A stretch of 64,000 nucleotides of DNA from Aurelia coerulea (GCA_039566865.1 CM076945.1:6251501-6315500), one strand, 5' to 3'; positions 11,135 to 23,335 are shown, counted from the stretch's first letter. Program-made: numbers and translations. The notes: generated by a model not told the origin, from the letters alone.

Positions 11135-11405
11135 GAAAAGTTGTTCAAACAAATGATTTGTGGTACAAAATTTCAAAATAACCTTAAATAATGGACTCAT
11201 CGTACCAAACGCAACAAAACACCGTAATTTGTAGAAAGAAGACCGTTAATTCCTGTAAAAGAACAACAACCACAATAAACATGTAACTAGAGAGAAAACC
11301 ATTGAATCCCTGCAAAGACTTCTTTCTACAGATTACGGTATTTTGATGCATGCGTTTATGGGTTTAGTACATTATTTAGGGCTATTTTCGAAAAGTTGTT
11401 TTTGA
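11135..11405. mobile_element. Foldback element (copy of the 34386-34755 family)
   Basis: The left arm (CCTTAAATAATGGACTCAT ... GTAGAAAGAAGACCGTTAA) and right arm (CTTCTTTCTACAGATTACGG ... ATTATTTAGGGCTATTTTCG) are inverted and match the longer palindrome in the CEBPZ intron at 34386-34755. The middle of the palindrome is partly lost. Confidence 0.7.
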
Positions 11406-11461
11406 AAAAATTACAATGTCTTCCAAAGAATTGTTGGGTGGCAATGCAAAATGAAATATGA

Positions 11462-11561
11462 AGGGAAACTAAGCATATAAAAGTGTCTCAGCTTCATCCT
11501 TTTCAACTTCAATATTTGCACAGTTATTTTCACTGAAGGCTGATATATGCTTAGATTCCCT
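11462..11561. mobile_element. Short TTAA-type MITE (AGGGAATCTAAGCATATA family)
   Basis: Inverted ends AGGGAAACTAAGCATATAAA and ATATATGCTTAGATTCCCT; TTAA follows on the right. Related to 41377-41553 and 48548-48711. Confidence 0.7.
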
Positions 11562-11674
11562 TTAACTTAGAATATAGAAAAACACAAAAGAGCAAATTTT
11601 TGTTTCCTTTTTATATTATTTTACACACTGATGCTAAGCTTCTTTTTAGAAGGCAGTCAGTGTACTGGTAGATA

Positions 11675-12290
11675 ACAAGGACAGATAATGTTACAATAGG
11701 ACTCGCTACTTTTTATTGACACCTAGATACAAAGCAATTTGTGATTGCAGACAAAGGGAATTCCATGCTCGGTTGGTCTAGACATAAACAAAAACAAAGC
11801 AAGCCGCAAAAATTGCCCTGAAACCCGGGTCGCTAGCGCGCTCGTTGTGCATTCCTGAAATGGTTTCAAAGAGCAAATATTAGCACATATTGAAAGAAGA
11901 AGGACATATCTACACATCTACCTCGGGCATTTCATTTTTTTCATACAGAAGCTGAGCAGTAAGTGTTTTAATTACACCTGAAAAGTACGAGAATTGAATC
12001 CCCTCCCAATTGGCCTCTGCAAAAAATAAATAAAATGCCCGAGGTAGAAGTTTAGATATATCCTTCTTCTTTCCATACGTGCTAATATTTGCTCTTAAAA
12101 CCCATTTCTGGAATGCACAACGAGCGCGCTAGCGACCCGAGTTTCAGGGCAATTTTTGCGACTTGCTTTGTTTTTGTTTTTGTCTTGACCAACCGAGCAT
12201 GCAATTCCCTTTGTCTGCAATCACAAATTGCTTTGTATCTAGGTGTCAATGAAAAGTAGCGAGTTCTATTGTAACATTATCTGTCCTTGT
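11675..12290. mobile_element. Mutator-like foldback element, copy 1 (about 616 bp)
   Basis: Two inverted arms of about 270 bp start ACAAGGACAGATAATGTTAC and end with its complement. The direct repeat CTGGTAGATA (11665-11674 and 12292-12301) flanks it, with 10 of 11 bases matching when one more base is included. Long arms with 11-bp duplications are the signature of Mutator-like elements. Related copies: 36633-37232 and 38822-39505. Confidence 0.85.
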
Positions 12291-12309
12291 TCTGGTAGAT
12301 AGGTAGCAA

Positions 12310-13120
12310 AATGATATAGGGAAAACTAAAAGAGGGTATACCACTGCAAAGAAGAGTATATTCGTGTTCTTCCAGCAGTAAACCTCAATCAAATCCATGA
12401 CTGTCTAGACTACTATCTCAGCACGTTATGAATTCGGAATAATTTTTGATGAACAACATCGTAGGCTTCATCACACTAAATTCTAAAAAACTGGTATCTT
12501 GGATTGATATGAGTATCAACAAATTGAGAATATTGACAACAGAGTTATGAATCAAATACTGGTAATTCTAACTGGAAAATCAATGGAAAAGGTCAAATCA
12601 TTTGACGACTGACGATTTGCTTCATTCTTTATTAATCGTTCTGTCAGCTTTTCTTCTAATTAGCCACCCGGTTGTAGACGAATGCTAGAATTTTCTATGA
12701 AATAGGCGTGTTTCTATTTAGCTTCGCGTGCATGGATGTTCTTGACCTTTAACTAAGGTTACGGGAATACCATTTGTTTCAATTTCTAAATGCCAATTTG
12801 TATTAATTAATGACATTGAAATCGCTTGCCGAATTTCGGACAGCCAAGAGGGCTTCACCCAAGCCACCAAAAAGTGCTCGTCAAGAGTCCATTTATACAG
12901 CTATTGCTTGTGCTAAACTGAATAAGATTTTCCAGTTGATAAACATTATTTCATTTGACAGTTAAAACGGCGGAGCTATTAGAGTATTTATGTAAGAGAT
13001 CTGAGCAACATATATATGATATGATGATTGTATGATCATATGGTGATCATATGATGATGATGATGATAGATGATGATGGTGATAATAATGATGATAATGG
13101 TGATATATAATCCACTAAAT
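12310..13120. other. No gene seen; partial TTAA-family relic
   Basis: About 12848-12910 (GGCTTCACCCAAGCCACCAAAAAG) is a relic of the TTAA-flanked element family found at 18192, 47864 and 53280. 13010-13110 is a degenerate GATGAT-rich stretch. Confidence 0.5.
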
Positions 13121-13121
13121 G

Positions 13122-13212
13122 TTTTTATTGATTAGCTTTAGGAATTAATTTGTAAATTTTGTAAATTTTTGTAAAGTAGGCCTGAAATTAGCTGTAATTT
13201 AGCTATTCTTTT
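13122..13212 (+). mobile_element. LINE 3' end leading into an ATG microsatellite
   Basis: AAAGTAGGCCTGAAATTAGC and GCTGTAATTTAGCTATTC match, in the other orientation, the 3' untranslated end of the antisense LINE at 59160-59288 (TAGCTAAATTACAGCTAATT). It runs straight into the ATG array. Confidence 0.7.
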
Positions 13213-13595
<383 letters not shown>

Positions 13596-13599
13596 CATT

Positions 13600-14030
13600 G
13601 GAGGTGAAATGACGTGACTTGGTCCATAAAACAATCACGTCTGCCCAAATAAGGGTCTTGCATCATAAACCGCGAGCCGTTATTGCTCAGCGTCAAGAAA
13701 AAACGCGTAGTTTGAATTCAGCTTAACCGCGAGAGGCTATGAAGACTACTATAAAAGACCAAATTTCCATTATTAATTACCCTTTTTAGCTAATTAAAAT
13801 CCGCCGAGGTCAAACTTAAAGCAAGTTATTTCATAAACGCGAAAGTATGTCAACAGCTGATGAGGCTCACATCGACTTTTCATGAAATTATGTGTTATTT
13901 AGGAAACAAAAACCAAAATTTAAACTCATGCTCAATCAGAGCGGCCCATTGCTCAATCATCCTGTGCCTATGTGTTTTACAGTTAATAACGAAGTCTCAT
14001 TTATGCAGCAGGGCGTATATTTTGGCTTAT
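13600..14030. other. No gene seen
   Basis: No splice-consistent frame and no repeat structure noticed. Confidence 0.5.
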
Positions 14031-14034
14031 GAAA

Positions 14035-14943
14035 TATGGGAAACCTTCTGAAATCGGCAGACTTCGAAGAGATCCATTATATCTTCCTGAGAAACAGCTG
14101 TCACTGCAAGTTATTTTCTATCTAGACCAGAAGCTGAAAGTTGAATTTCAGTTCAGAAAGTTGAATTTCCATAAATTCAAGCATAATTTCAAGGATACCA
14201 TAAACCCAATCTGCCCAACAAGCGATGGCATTGAGAATACGGAACACTTTTTGTTGCTCTGCCCATCTTTGATGTTCAACGGCAAAATCTTCTCGCTGGA
14301 ATTGTTGAATTATTATTACGACCATTTGTACAAATCACCAATCTTTCAAATGATGCTCTGACACTGCTTTTACTATGTGGTGATCAAGACCCCTCTAATG
14401 ATTTTAACAGAAATATACTCGAATTGACTTTACGCTTTATTCATGAAACTGGTCAGTTTGACTAAGATCTTTTGAAACTTCAGTACCAAGCAACCACCAA
14501 CTTTCTCAACGTAACTTTTCTGGTTCTTTGTAAGTTCTGTTTAACATTAGATGCCAGGCATATTTATTGCATCATTTTGGCATATTCTATTTCCGTCAAC
14601 CAATCAAGATGAGCTGCGCTCCTGACATTTTCATTTCAATCGCGTACCTTACCGGACATCTAATATCAGACAGAATCTAGTATGGTTTCCATTAGGTTTT
14701 AATTGTTCGTAGTTGTATTGAGTTTACCCTGGGCACCAAAGCCTTATTAAAAAATTGGCTCAATAGGGCGCTGGTACCCAGGGTATATTGAGTTGTATGT
14801 AGTTTAGCGTTGCATGTCTTTTTATTGGCCATGTGGTAGTCATTGTCTTTCGCTCCCCTTGGCATCGTCCCTGTAGTATAGTAATTAGGAAGGTATAGTA
14901 GAATGTCAAGATTTATTGTAGAATTTTATTTGAACAAAAAAAA
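14035..14943 (+). mobile_element. LINE 3' fragment with poly(A) tail
   Basis: The frame from 14029 reads LNFHKFKHNFKDTINPIC and IENTEHFLLLCPSL, the Cys/His region near the C-terminus of many animal LINE ORF2 proteins. After one frameshift near 14325 it continues as LTLLLCGDQDPSND and ILELTLRFIHETGQFD, stopping at 14465. About 470 bp of 3' sequence and an A8 tail (14936-14943) follow. Antisense and truncated copies of this 3' end occur at 42381-42785 and 56600-56721. Confidence 0.85.
14724..14785. repeat. Short inverted repeat TACCCTGGG...CCCAGGGTA
   Basis: TACCCTGGGCACC and GGTACCCAGGGTA bracket about 35 bp inside the LINE 3' region; the same terminus recurs at 16349-16366 (CTCTGGTACCCAGGGTA). 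Probably a tiny MITE or element end. Confidence 0.55.
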
Positions 14944-14994
14944 GCTGAACGATAGGTATTCGCCAAAGCAGTGTTTTAACTTGCTTCGTTCATT

Positions 14995-15246
14995 CTCGGG
15001 GGGATACTTCACATATTTTGGGTACGGGGACGTGCCATCTGGAAGGTATCGATTTTCACGATTTTGGTATAAAGAACGGTATCGATTTTTGCGATTTTGG
15101 TTAAAGGAACGATTTTGGTATACTTCTTCGGAAAATTGGTATAAGGTCGGGTATACGTTTTCGTAAAATTGGCATAAGGAACGGGTATGTTTTTGAAGCT
15201 TCGATGGCACGTTTCCGATCAAAACCTGGTCAAGTAACCCCCCGGC
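14995..15246. mobile_element. G-run terminal inverted repeat element, copy 2
   Basis: Starts TCGGGGGGATACTTC and ends GTCAAGTAACCCCCCGG, with GGGGACGTGCCATC inside the left end and GATGGCACGT inside the right end. The interior is degenerate copies of a roughly 30-bp unit (CGATTTTGGTATAAGGAACG). Confidence 0.72.
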
Positions 15247-15249
15247 GTT

Positions 15250-15570
15250 TGTCCTGATCGATCAGCTTTGAAGGAAATAACGAACATTTTCCTGCCAAAG
15301 ACATCTGAGGCAAGGTCTCTTTTTTATCACAAGGCCTGGCTATGAGTCATGTGACATTCTTTCCACTTTTAGGCTACCTTAGGCATTTTTTTGGAAGTTT
15401 TTTTAACAATTTCAACCAGGAATTTAAAACCGACAGTTTGTAGAGGGAACTTTATCATTAGTAGAAGCTCTGTGTCCGCCATTTACCAAAACGAACCGCT
15501 CTCCCCAGTCTTTTTTTTTATGTTTCGAAATTGTCAGTTCTTGCTTCTACATTTCAACTCATTTGAGGAT
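15250..15570. other. No gene seen
   Basis: No convincing coding frame. Leads into a partial foldback element. Confidence 0.4.
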
Positions 15571-15907
15571 GTGACGTCATCAAATTTCTAAATCATAAAC
15601 CAGATGAGTGACAGACTTTTGCTTGATACCATATTGTAGGCATTGATAAACTATGGTTTTCTTCGAAATTACTTCATGTTGCGTCAAACGGTTTAGAAAT
15701 TAAAATGGTTTTAAACTTTTTTGAAAATTTTTCTTGAATTCCTGAAAAAGACGAAAAACACTCCAACTTTGAAAATATTAAAGATTTCAGAAAAGTCCAA
15801 CGGTAGAATTATAGAGAAATAGCAAAAGTTTCTTTGAAATCATTCAGTACAAAGAAATAGGTCACTCGATTTTACACCAGTCTTTTTAAAGATTTGGAAC
15901 CTATGCT
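15570..15907. mobile_element. AGCATAGG foldback family, copy 1 (right part)
   Basis: Contains the family's internal block (GACGTCATCAAATTTCTAAA, AACTATGGTTTTCTT) and right arm (TCCAACGGTAGAATTATAG, ending GGAACCTATGCT). The left arm is missing or replaced. Confidence 0.75.
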
Positions 15908-15959
15908 AGCAAAGCCAAGCACCTTTTCCCCAATTAGTCGACCTCAGCTATAGGAGCAG

Positions 15960-16440
15960 CTGCCATTAGAAAATTCATTAATAGAAACTTTACTTTCAAA
16001 ATCAATGAACGCCTACGTTTCAATTATCAAATTTGATATTTGGTTTAGAATTCAGCATTACTTATTTAATGCTTATCCCATAACTTTGTGAATTACACAT
16101 AAACCTTGCAAAAACCAAGAAAACATTAGATGTTGCTAAGAAATTCGGTTATTTGCAGCTGACACCTTGTCTTGCTTCCTACCGCTGTGCGACCATTGAA
16201 TAAGACATCAGTGTCATTGACAGATAGAAAGAGATATTACGAAGTTTAAAGTCAAACTTACGCCAAGCGAAAATCCCACGCGTTGCAACCTCCCTTTTCT
16301 TCTCGTTTTTTATTTTTCTATTTTTTTTTTATTTTTAAATTTTTAGGCTCTGGTACCCAGGGTAGCGTTGCAACATGACAGGCTGACTAGAATGAGTTCA
16401 TACGGGGGTGATTCAAAACAGGGCGATCCAACTATAACTC
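15960..16440. other. No gene seen; AT-rich, pyrimidine run
   Basis: A T-rich stretch at 16290-16345 precedes the element end at 16349-16366 (GGTACCCAGGGTA). Nothing else identified. Confidence 0.5.
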
Positions 16441-16442
16441 CT

Positions 16443-17545
16443 AATAATGCATACCTTTGGAAGTACATTCGATCTTCTTTCAATGGTATGCAGTTTAGAT
16501 ACATTAATGGAATCATTTATCATTAAATTCATATTTAAGTAAGAATGGCCAATTTCAAATGCAGCATGCTGTAAGAGCAAAATCAAGACCTTTTTAGATT
16601 GTAATGCATACCTTCTGAAAGTACAATCGATCTTTTTTCAATGGTGTGCAGTTTAGATACATTAATGGAATCGTTTATCATTAAATTCATATTTAAGTAA
16701 GAATGGTCAATTTCAAATGCAGCATGCTGTAAGAGCAAAATCAAGACCTTTTTAGATTGTAATGCATACCTTCTGAAAGTACAATCGATCTTTTTTCAAT
16801 GGTATGCAGTTTAGATACATTAATGGAATCATTTATCATTAAATTCATATTTAAGTAAGAATGGTCAATTTCAAATGCAGCATGCTGTAAGAGCAAAATC
16901 AAGACCTTTTTAGATTGTAATGCATACCTTCTGAAAGTACATTCGATCTTTTTTCAATGGTATGCAGTTTCGATACATTAATGGAATCGTTTATCATTAA
17001 GTTCATATTTAAGTAAGAATGGTCAATTTCAAATGCATCATGCTGTAAGAGCAAAATCAAGACCTTTTTAGATTGTAATGCATACCTTCTGAAAGTACAA
17101 TCGATCTTTTTTCAATGGTATGCAGTTTAGATACATTAATGGAATCATTTATCATTAAATTCATATTTAAGTAAGAATGGTCAATTTCAAATGCAGCATG
17201 CTGTAAGAGCAAAATCAAGACCTTTTTAGATTGTAATGCATACCTTCTGAAAGTACAATCGATCTTTTTTCAATGGTATGCAGTTTAGATACATTAATGG
17301 AATCATTTATCATTAAATTCATATTTAAGTAAGAATGGCCAATTTCAAATGCAGCATGCTGTAAGAGCAAAATCAAGACCTTTTTAGATTGTAATGCATA
17401 CCTTCTGAAAGTACAATCGATCTTTTTTCAATGGTATGCAGTTTAGATACATTAATGGAATCATTTATCATTAAATTCATATTTAAGTAAGAATGGTCAA
17501 TTTCAAATGCAGCATGCTGTAAGAGCAAAATAAAAACCTGTTTTT
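16443..17545. repeat. Satellite-like tandem array, unit 158 bp, 7 copies
   Basis: The landmark GTAATGCATACCTTCTGAAA falls at 16601, 16759, 16917, 17075, 17233 and 17391, exactly 158 bp apart; a diverged first copy starts near 16443 and the last ends near 17545. Inner copies differ by only a few bases. The sequence is unrelated to the 159-bp array at 1375-2345. Confidence 0.95.
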
Positions 17546-17604
17546 TATCGTAAAAAGTCACAAAACAGAGTTAGGCCCCCTTCACACGGGAATTGGGGAC
17601 GATT

Positions 17605-17813
17605 GCAGTTTAGCGGGCGGCGCTAAATGTCATATTCCAATCCTAAACCTAACTAACCTTAACCCTTACCCTAACTTACCCTTACTAACCCTTTCTAACC
17701 CTAACGTACCCTAACTAACGCTAAATTACGCCGAAAACGCTTTTCTGAAACTAACCCTAACACTTACCGTATGACAAACAACAACAACATTCGAATGCCG
17801 CCCGCTAAACTGC
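17605..17813. mobile_element. Inverted-repeat element with telomere-like core
   Basis: Perfect 17-bp inverted ends GCAGTTTAGCGGGCGGC (17605-17621) and its complement (17797-17813). Between them are degenerate CCCTAA/CCTTAACC units (about 17641-17760), like the complement of the TTAGGG telomere repeat. Confidence 0.75.
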
Positions 17814-18191
17814 ACTTTAGCCCAAATTGATTCAATTTCATCATATTCTAAAGAATCTCAAATTGGTCTGGGTTGCGCTTTTTCTGAAACACCATGTTAT
17901 TGTCCTTGTTATTGATGATTGTAGCTATTGCTTTACAGTCAAAGCATGGACAATAATGCACCGTTGATGTGGCCTGTATTATGATCAAAATTGGATTCTT
18001 ACTAACCGTGTTGTTTCTTTTCCACTGTGTTGTTTCATGTTGCTTCATGGTGCTTTTCCTTCTTTCATGTCGTCACAAACAACTTCGATTGAATGCCACC
18101 ATTATTCGAACAGTTCAAACCGTATTTCGCGTGTGAGCTCATACGCATCAATAAGTCTCATTTCATACTTCCACTCTAAATACTGTATTAA

Positions 18192-18506
18192 AGGGGCTCA
18201 GTCGTCAAACTGTAAACAAATCCGTAAACTCGCACGTGTCGGGGATTATCCATTGTTCATCCATTGTTCTCTGAAGTTTGTTTTGTGGCTTCACCCAAGC
18301 CACAAAAAAGTGACCGTTAAAAATCCACTTATATCCGAGCAATCGTAAAAGATATGAATGTTTGGTTTGTTCCTTAGTGAAGTACAAGGATTAACGCCCA
18401 AACAGCAACTTTCATTTTGAAAAAAATACGAAAATCCTGTGTGATATCACCTTTCAAAAAACTGCAAAAATCATCGTTTTGTTTACATTTTGACGACGGA
18501 GCCCCT
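18192..18506. mobile_element. TTAA-flanked MITE, 315 bp, copy 1
   Basis: Termini AGGGGCTCAGTCGTCAAAC and GACGACGGAGCCCCT, directly flanked by TTAA (18188-18191 and 18507-18510). Inverted relative to the copies at 47864 and 53280. A TTAA duplication suggests piggyBac-type mobilisation; no transposase is present. Confidence 0.88.
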
Positions 18507-18510
18507 TTAA

Positions 18511-19490
18511 GGAACTTTAAGGGTGGAAGTTTAAAATGAGACGTATCGCTGCGTAGGCGCTCACGTGCGAAATGCGGTTTGAATTGAACTGTTTGGATAA
18601 TGGTGGCATTCAATCGAAGTTGTTTGTGACGAGAAGGAAAAGCACCCATTGTCAAGCTTTCCTTGATTCCCGTGGAAGAGAAACAGCACAGCAAGTAAGA
18701 ATACAATATTGATCAGAATATAGGCCACATCAACGGTGTATTATTGCCTTTGGTCAAAGCAGAAGAAATACACCACGTAAACTTAAAAATTAGCTTAAAA
18801 CAAATGTTCATGATTATTTGAACATTTCTTCAGCTATTTGCTTCCGCTGTAATCGGATACTCGGATACTCTGATACTGCTTCCGTTGGGCGGAGCATTCA
18901 TTATGTGGTTTACAATAGGAGTTCCTTCCCATTGAAAACCAGAGCAAATATCCAAGGTTTTTTTCGTGCAAAGAAAACAGAATTCAATGAAGATACGGTG
19001 CTGTTTTTGAATATTGAAAACAAAGCAGGTAAATTTCTTCTACTTTGACTGTAATTTGTGAATTCTCTGAAATTCTTAGTTAGCGCTTTATAAAGTGGCG
19101 AAAACTCAAAATTTTTGAACTTATAGGGTAGCTGCTTTTGAAGTATATATGAAGTCACGAAAAATTGTTTGCAAATCTATCTTGTCGTCTATTCATATTC
19201 CGTGATGTTTTCGCAATGTTGCAACATGTCAAATAAACCAATCGCCTTAAGTAAGCTTTTTAAGGCGTGAGTTTAATTTCTTTTGCTGGCAGGATACAAT
19301 TTCTAGCATTGCCAAAAATGAAGCAGTCTTTGGTATAACTGAGCAAAAAGAAGATTTAAAGATTGGATGCAACACCAAAGTTTATTGATTTATCAATCGT
19401 AGAATTGAATTCTATTAATCTATATGAAAAGAAATGCACAATTATGTAAATTCATCTACATTTGCCTGGTAATATTTAAGGATACGGGGG
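18511..19490. other. No gene seen
   Basis: 18530-18690 repeats, in inverse orientation, words of 18050-18150 (AATGCCACCATTATTC / AATAATGGTGGCATTC and TCAAACCG / CGGTTTGA), so the MITE at 18192-18506 lies inside a larger inverted repeat (about 18040-18670). No coding frame recognised. Confidence 0.55.
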
Positions 19491-19492
19491 AG

Positions 19493-19733
19493 GGGGCTCT
19501 CTCCTTGATTAGTTTACCTATTGAGAGAGCTCCTCCTTTAAGTAATTCCCTGCATACAATTTATTTCGCTCCTCTTTGTATTTGTATATTGTATTAATTT
19601 TCTGTATCATTGTATTAATTTTCTGTAGTATTATCTGTTATCTATGTAGTTCAGTTATTTATTCGTATAGTTAGGATTATAAATTGTATGTAGTGAATTT
19701 AAATTATATGAAACTGAAACTGAAACTGAAACG
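19493..19733 (+). mobile_element. Retroelement 3' end with GAAACT-repeat tail, copy 2
   Basis: Near-identical to 9776-10014, including the GAGAGAGCTCC hairpin and the ACTGAA tail. A third, shortened copy with the same GAGAGAGCTCCTCC block at 60898-60950 ends in a TAA microsatellite instead. Confidence 0.65.
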
Positions 19734-19739
19734 TAGAAT

Positions 19740-20645
19740 ATTTGGTGGATGAAACTTTCAATGGTAGAACATGCCGGACTTGGCTGCTAAATTTGAAAAA
19801 ACGCAGGCTAAAATGCACTCACCTAAACTCGTGTGATTCTTCTTTATTCAGCCAATTTTTTTATATCGTTGTTACTCGCAAATAAGATACTTCTAGCTGT
19901 GAACGTCCTTACCCTTGCATCTCTAAGCAATTAGTTGCATCCACTTGACATAAGATGAAAATATACAGATCACCTTCTTCACAGGTGTTATATAGAATTA
20001 CCAAACTCTTCATAGACAATGCAATTACAATAGCGCATATTTGTTTTGATGATGGTTATTGCTTTATACATTGCGAATCTAAAAAATCACAGGGAGCTTG
20101 TTGTGTTAAATTGTTAGGGAGTTTTCATTTTGAGTTTCTTTGTCGGATTCCTTTATGATTTTCAGTTCATTAAATCTTTTCGCTATAAAAGTACAGAAGT
20201 CATCATTATCACTGTTAGATATGGCAAGGAGATCCAGTCAGTCCATTTGATGTCTGGCAGCATAGATAGACTTTAAATTTTCATGATTAATTATGTAAAT
20301 GGTCATTATTGATTGATTGTTTGATTAGCATCTTATGTCAACTTTTGTCAATTTTTGTCCAGCTATAGGTACATATAAACATACAGCGTACTGTTGAAGA
20401 AGGGGGGGGGACAACATAAGAAAGCAAGGTGCCAAATTACTCTTTTGAGCATTGTTTTGCTTCCTTGGTGTGTTCTGCTGACTATGCTCTGCTCTGCCAC
20501 TAGGCCAGAGAGTTTTATCAATGTTTTGTCGTCTTCGTGGGTTGCCAGCCTTGCACATATACCGAGTGAGTCAAAAAGTAAATGTTTAGCGGACTGTGGA
20601 ATAAAAGTTACGCGGCCGATATTCAAAACTAAAATCTTAATATAT
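19740..20645. other. No gene recognised
   Basis: Overlapping frames on both strands at 20363-20690 (87-98 codons) have no family features and no splice context. A G run lies at 20402-20410. Confidence 0.5.
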
Positions 20646-20649
20646 CACA

Positions 20650-21065
20650 TTAAGGCCACGGGGGGGGGGGGGGGGGGGGTTCTTCCATAGTAAAGGTACC
20701 TGGGGATGTGCCGCGAGCAAGGGTATACTTTTCGGACTTATAGTCTAGCCAAGGGTATCCTTTTTCCAATTTTGGCCTAGCAACGGTCTAGCCAAGGGTA
20801 TCATTTTTGACAATATTGGTCTAGCGAACGGTCATGATATCATATTTGGTACTAATTTGACAAATTGGTCCAGGAAATGGTCAAAATGGTCTAGCCAAGG
20901 GTACCATTTTCGTAAAAATTGGTCCAGAGAATGGTCAAAATGGTCTAGCCAAGGGTACCATTTTCGTAAAAATTAGTCTAGCCTACGGTACCGTTTTGAA
21001 TATGCTTGCGGCAGACCCCTGCCCAAAATTTGGCCAAGAACCCCCCCCCCCCCCCCGTGATTAAG
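20650..21065. mobile_element. G-run terminal inverted repeat element, copy 3
   Basis: Left end AAGGCCACG, then about 20 consecutive G and TTCTT; right end AAGAA, about 17 C, then GTGATTAAGG. The GGGGATGTGCCG motif sits inside the left end. The interior (20703-21000) is tandem degenerate units of about 40 bp with GGTCTAGCCAAGGGTA as core. Confidence 0.8.
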
Positions 21066-21069
21066 GCTA

Positions 21070-21840
21070 ACTTAGGTTTGAACATTTTATTTGGTAAAAT
21101 CACCCATCATTTAGACCTAGAAATGAGGAAAATGCTCGAAAAGGGTTTATACGGGAACGAGCGTTCCATGTTTGATTTTCGTCCATTATTTATGTGCCAT
21201 TGAAATTTATATTAAATGGACATGTTTTTTTACTGGCTGAAAATCCGCCATTTTGAAAGTCAAAATCACAAAAATGAGCACCAGAGGAGCAACACGTAAT
21301 GAACTTGCATGAGACTTTGGTCAAATATGCATTTCAGCAGATTTAACAAGATAAAAGTAGGTGGGATTGCGATTTTAGAGCACTTTATGAGATATGAGTC
21401 ATTTTAGCATTTCGCTGACAAGGCACTCTTTCTCGAGCAAGGATTAGTAAAACCTAATTCAATACTTAACATGATACCCTTGTTCACTCTGAAGGCCCGA
21501 AGAGCAGTTTCTAGTAAAAAATGAGCAGTCTGCGAGCATCTTAGTTGCCAAGACTAGGAAAGAAAATTCTAGGATAAATTTTGAAAGCAACACAAATTAC
21601 TCTACCCACAATAGTTTTGTGAATTTTCTCTCATTTGTCTAAGTGACCAAAGGGGAGTAGCTCGAGATAGTCCCTTAAATACAATAACTTACCAACGTCT
21701 TCAAAACTCTTTAAGACCAGTTAGATGTGTTTTAAAAATTGCATGTGCCCCTTTTTAGAAACTAGGAAACCTACAAACATATAGCAAATTAAGAGCAGCT
21801 AAAGAGAAGTATTCGAGTATTTGCAGTAGCTCTTAGTTCA
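21070..21840. other. No gene seen
   Basis: No splice-consistent frame or repeat family noticed. Confidence 0.5.
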
Positions 21841-21860
21841 AAATTTGCAGAGAGCTTCCA

Positions 21861-22035
21861 ACGTGTCCTTCAAAGGTGTCCTTCAAAGGTGTCCTTCCAA
21901 GGTATCCTTCAAAGGTAAAAAGGTGTCCTTCCAAGGTGTCCTTCAAAGGTGTTCGTCAAAGGTGTTCTTCAAAGGTGTCCTTCAAAGGTTTCATTCAAAG
22001 GTACGTGTCCTTCAAAGGTGTCCTTCAAAAGTCTC
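21861..22035. repeat. 13-bp tandem array (GGTGTCCTTCAAA), about 13 copies
   Basis: Units of 12-13 bp with small variations (GTTCGTCAAAG, GTTTCATTCAAAG) and two short inserts. Open frames across it (for example 21845-22051) are by-products of a unit whose length is near a multiple of three. Confidence 0.92.
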
Positions 22036-22049
22036 TAACAGTTGCAAGT

Positions 22050-22825
22050 AGAAAGGAAACTTTCAGGTAAAAATGAAAATTTAAAATCAATTAGATTAGA
22101 AGATGAGCGAACAGTTATCATGCACTCCCTGTGTTTTAAGCAAAGTAGGAATATCCCTTTGGATATAAGGATCCTTTGCTCTGGAACTGCTCATTGTTTA
22201 AATTGCTCTGAAAATCCATTCTCTAAATCCATCCCCACCGCACCGTAACTAACTTAGTAAAACACTCTTTTCATGGAAACATTGATTAATTCTGGCACTT
22301 ATAGCATATAGGTCACATTAGCAATTGGTTAATACAACAAACAAGTTTGGAGTGAAATTCCATTGTTTCGAGACTTTTTATTTCTGTTTCATGAATTTTT
22401 ATTGCAATGAAAATTCAGCCTCGATCCTGTGCTTTGTAATAAACAATAGAGGGAATTGTATTGCATTAACCAATCAGCTTCATGACATATGCTCTTTAAG
22501 CATTTCTTCTGAGTTTTATGTAGATGAGATTTCCTTGTTTTCATAAAAGGACTCTTTGCTCCTGCAGTATTCTTGCGCTTATCAAATGAGATCCTAAAAG
22601 ATTCTGATTCTCTGAAGTTCGAAGATGGGTCGAAGATAGTCCTAGCATTTATTTACTGTTGATAATATTAATGAATAGGTAAAGATCGAGCTAGGAAGAG
22701 GTCTGATAATTTCACATTTCAAGGACTTTTGTGCTCACTTAGTGCTCTTTTTTAGCATTTCACAAAGAAATAACACCAAAAATACAGTCTTCAGTCAACC
22801 CTCAATGTCTCGTAGACAAAATCCC
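22050..22825. other. No gene seen
   Basis: AT-rich; short frames at 22042-22248 and 22325-22546 lack family features. Confidence 0.5.
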
Positions 22826-22826
22826 G

Positions 22827-23335
22827 GGGGGGCCACTCCTATACTTTCCTATAGTATCATGCTCGTACAAAGGCTTAACATTTGCACCCTAAACGCTGAC
22901 CTATTTTAGCGAAATACATACCCTAATCGCGGAAAATTTTCATGAGAACATACCCTTTCCCGTGTCAAAATAGAACTTCTCTAATTCAGGTACCCTAATC
23001 GCTGACAAGTCAGTTACTAAATTTGCTAATATTGCCGGTGTGATTTGAAGAGGAGGAAAATGCTCTCGACTTCCTTCCCCATCTTATGCTGGTCTGATAA
23101 GTTCTCTGACTCGTTAAGAATTCTTTTTTATAAATCATGACTAAAACGTCATTGTAGAACAATTTAAATTTATCAAATGCAGAAAAGTGCACCCTTTTTT
23201 TAAATTTTGGTCGAATTGGCACCCCTAAACACGGGCCCGCGCGGGTCCGTGCCTACATTCAAGAAAGGCACCCTTTCCCGCGCTTTTTTGTACGAGCATG
23301 ATAACACATCAGGTACCAAGTGGTCCCCCGGGGAC
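22827..23335. mobile_element. G-run terminal inverted repeat element, copy 4
   Basis: Left end CCCGGGGGGGCCACTCCTAT with TCATGCTCGTAC inside; right end GTACGAGCATGAT and AAGTGGTCCCCCGGGG. The interior carries alternating ACCCTAA(T/A)CGC units and their complements. A minus-strand 70-codon frame (23222-23010) is not recognisable as a gene. Confidence 0.75.

Noticed and set aside
20363..20690. Overlapping frames of 87 and 98 codons on opposite strands
   Set aside because: No recognised motif, no splice sites, and one runs into a G homopolymer of a mobile element.
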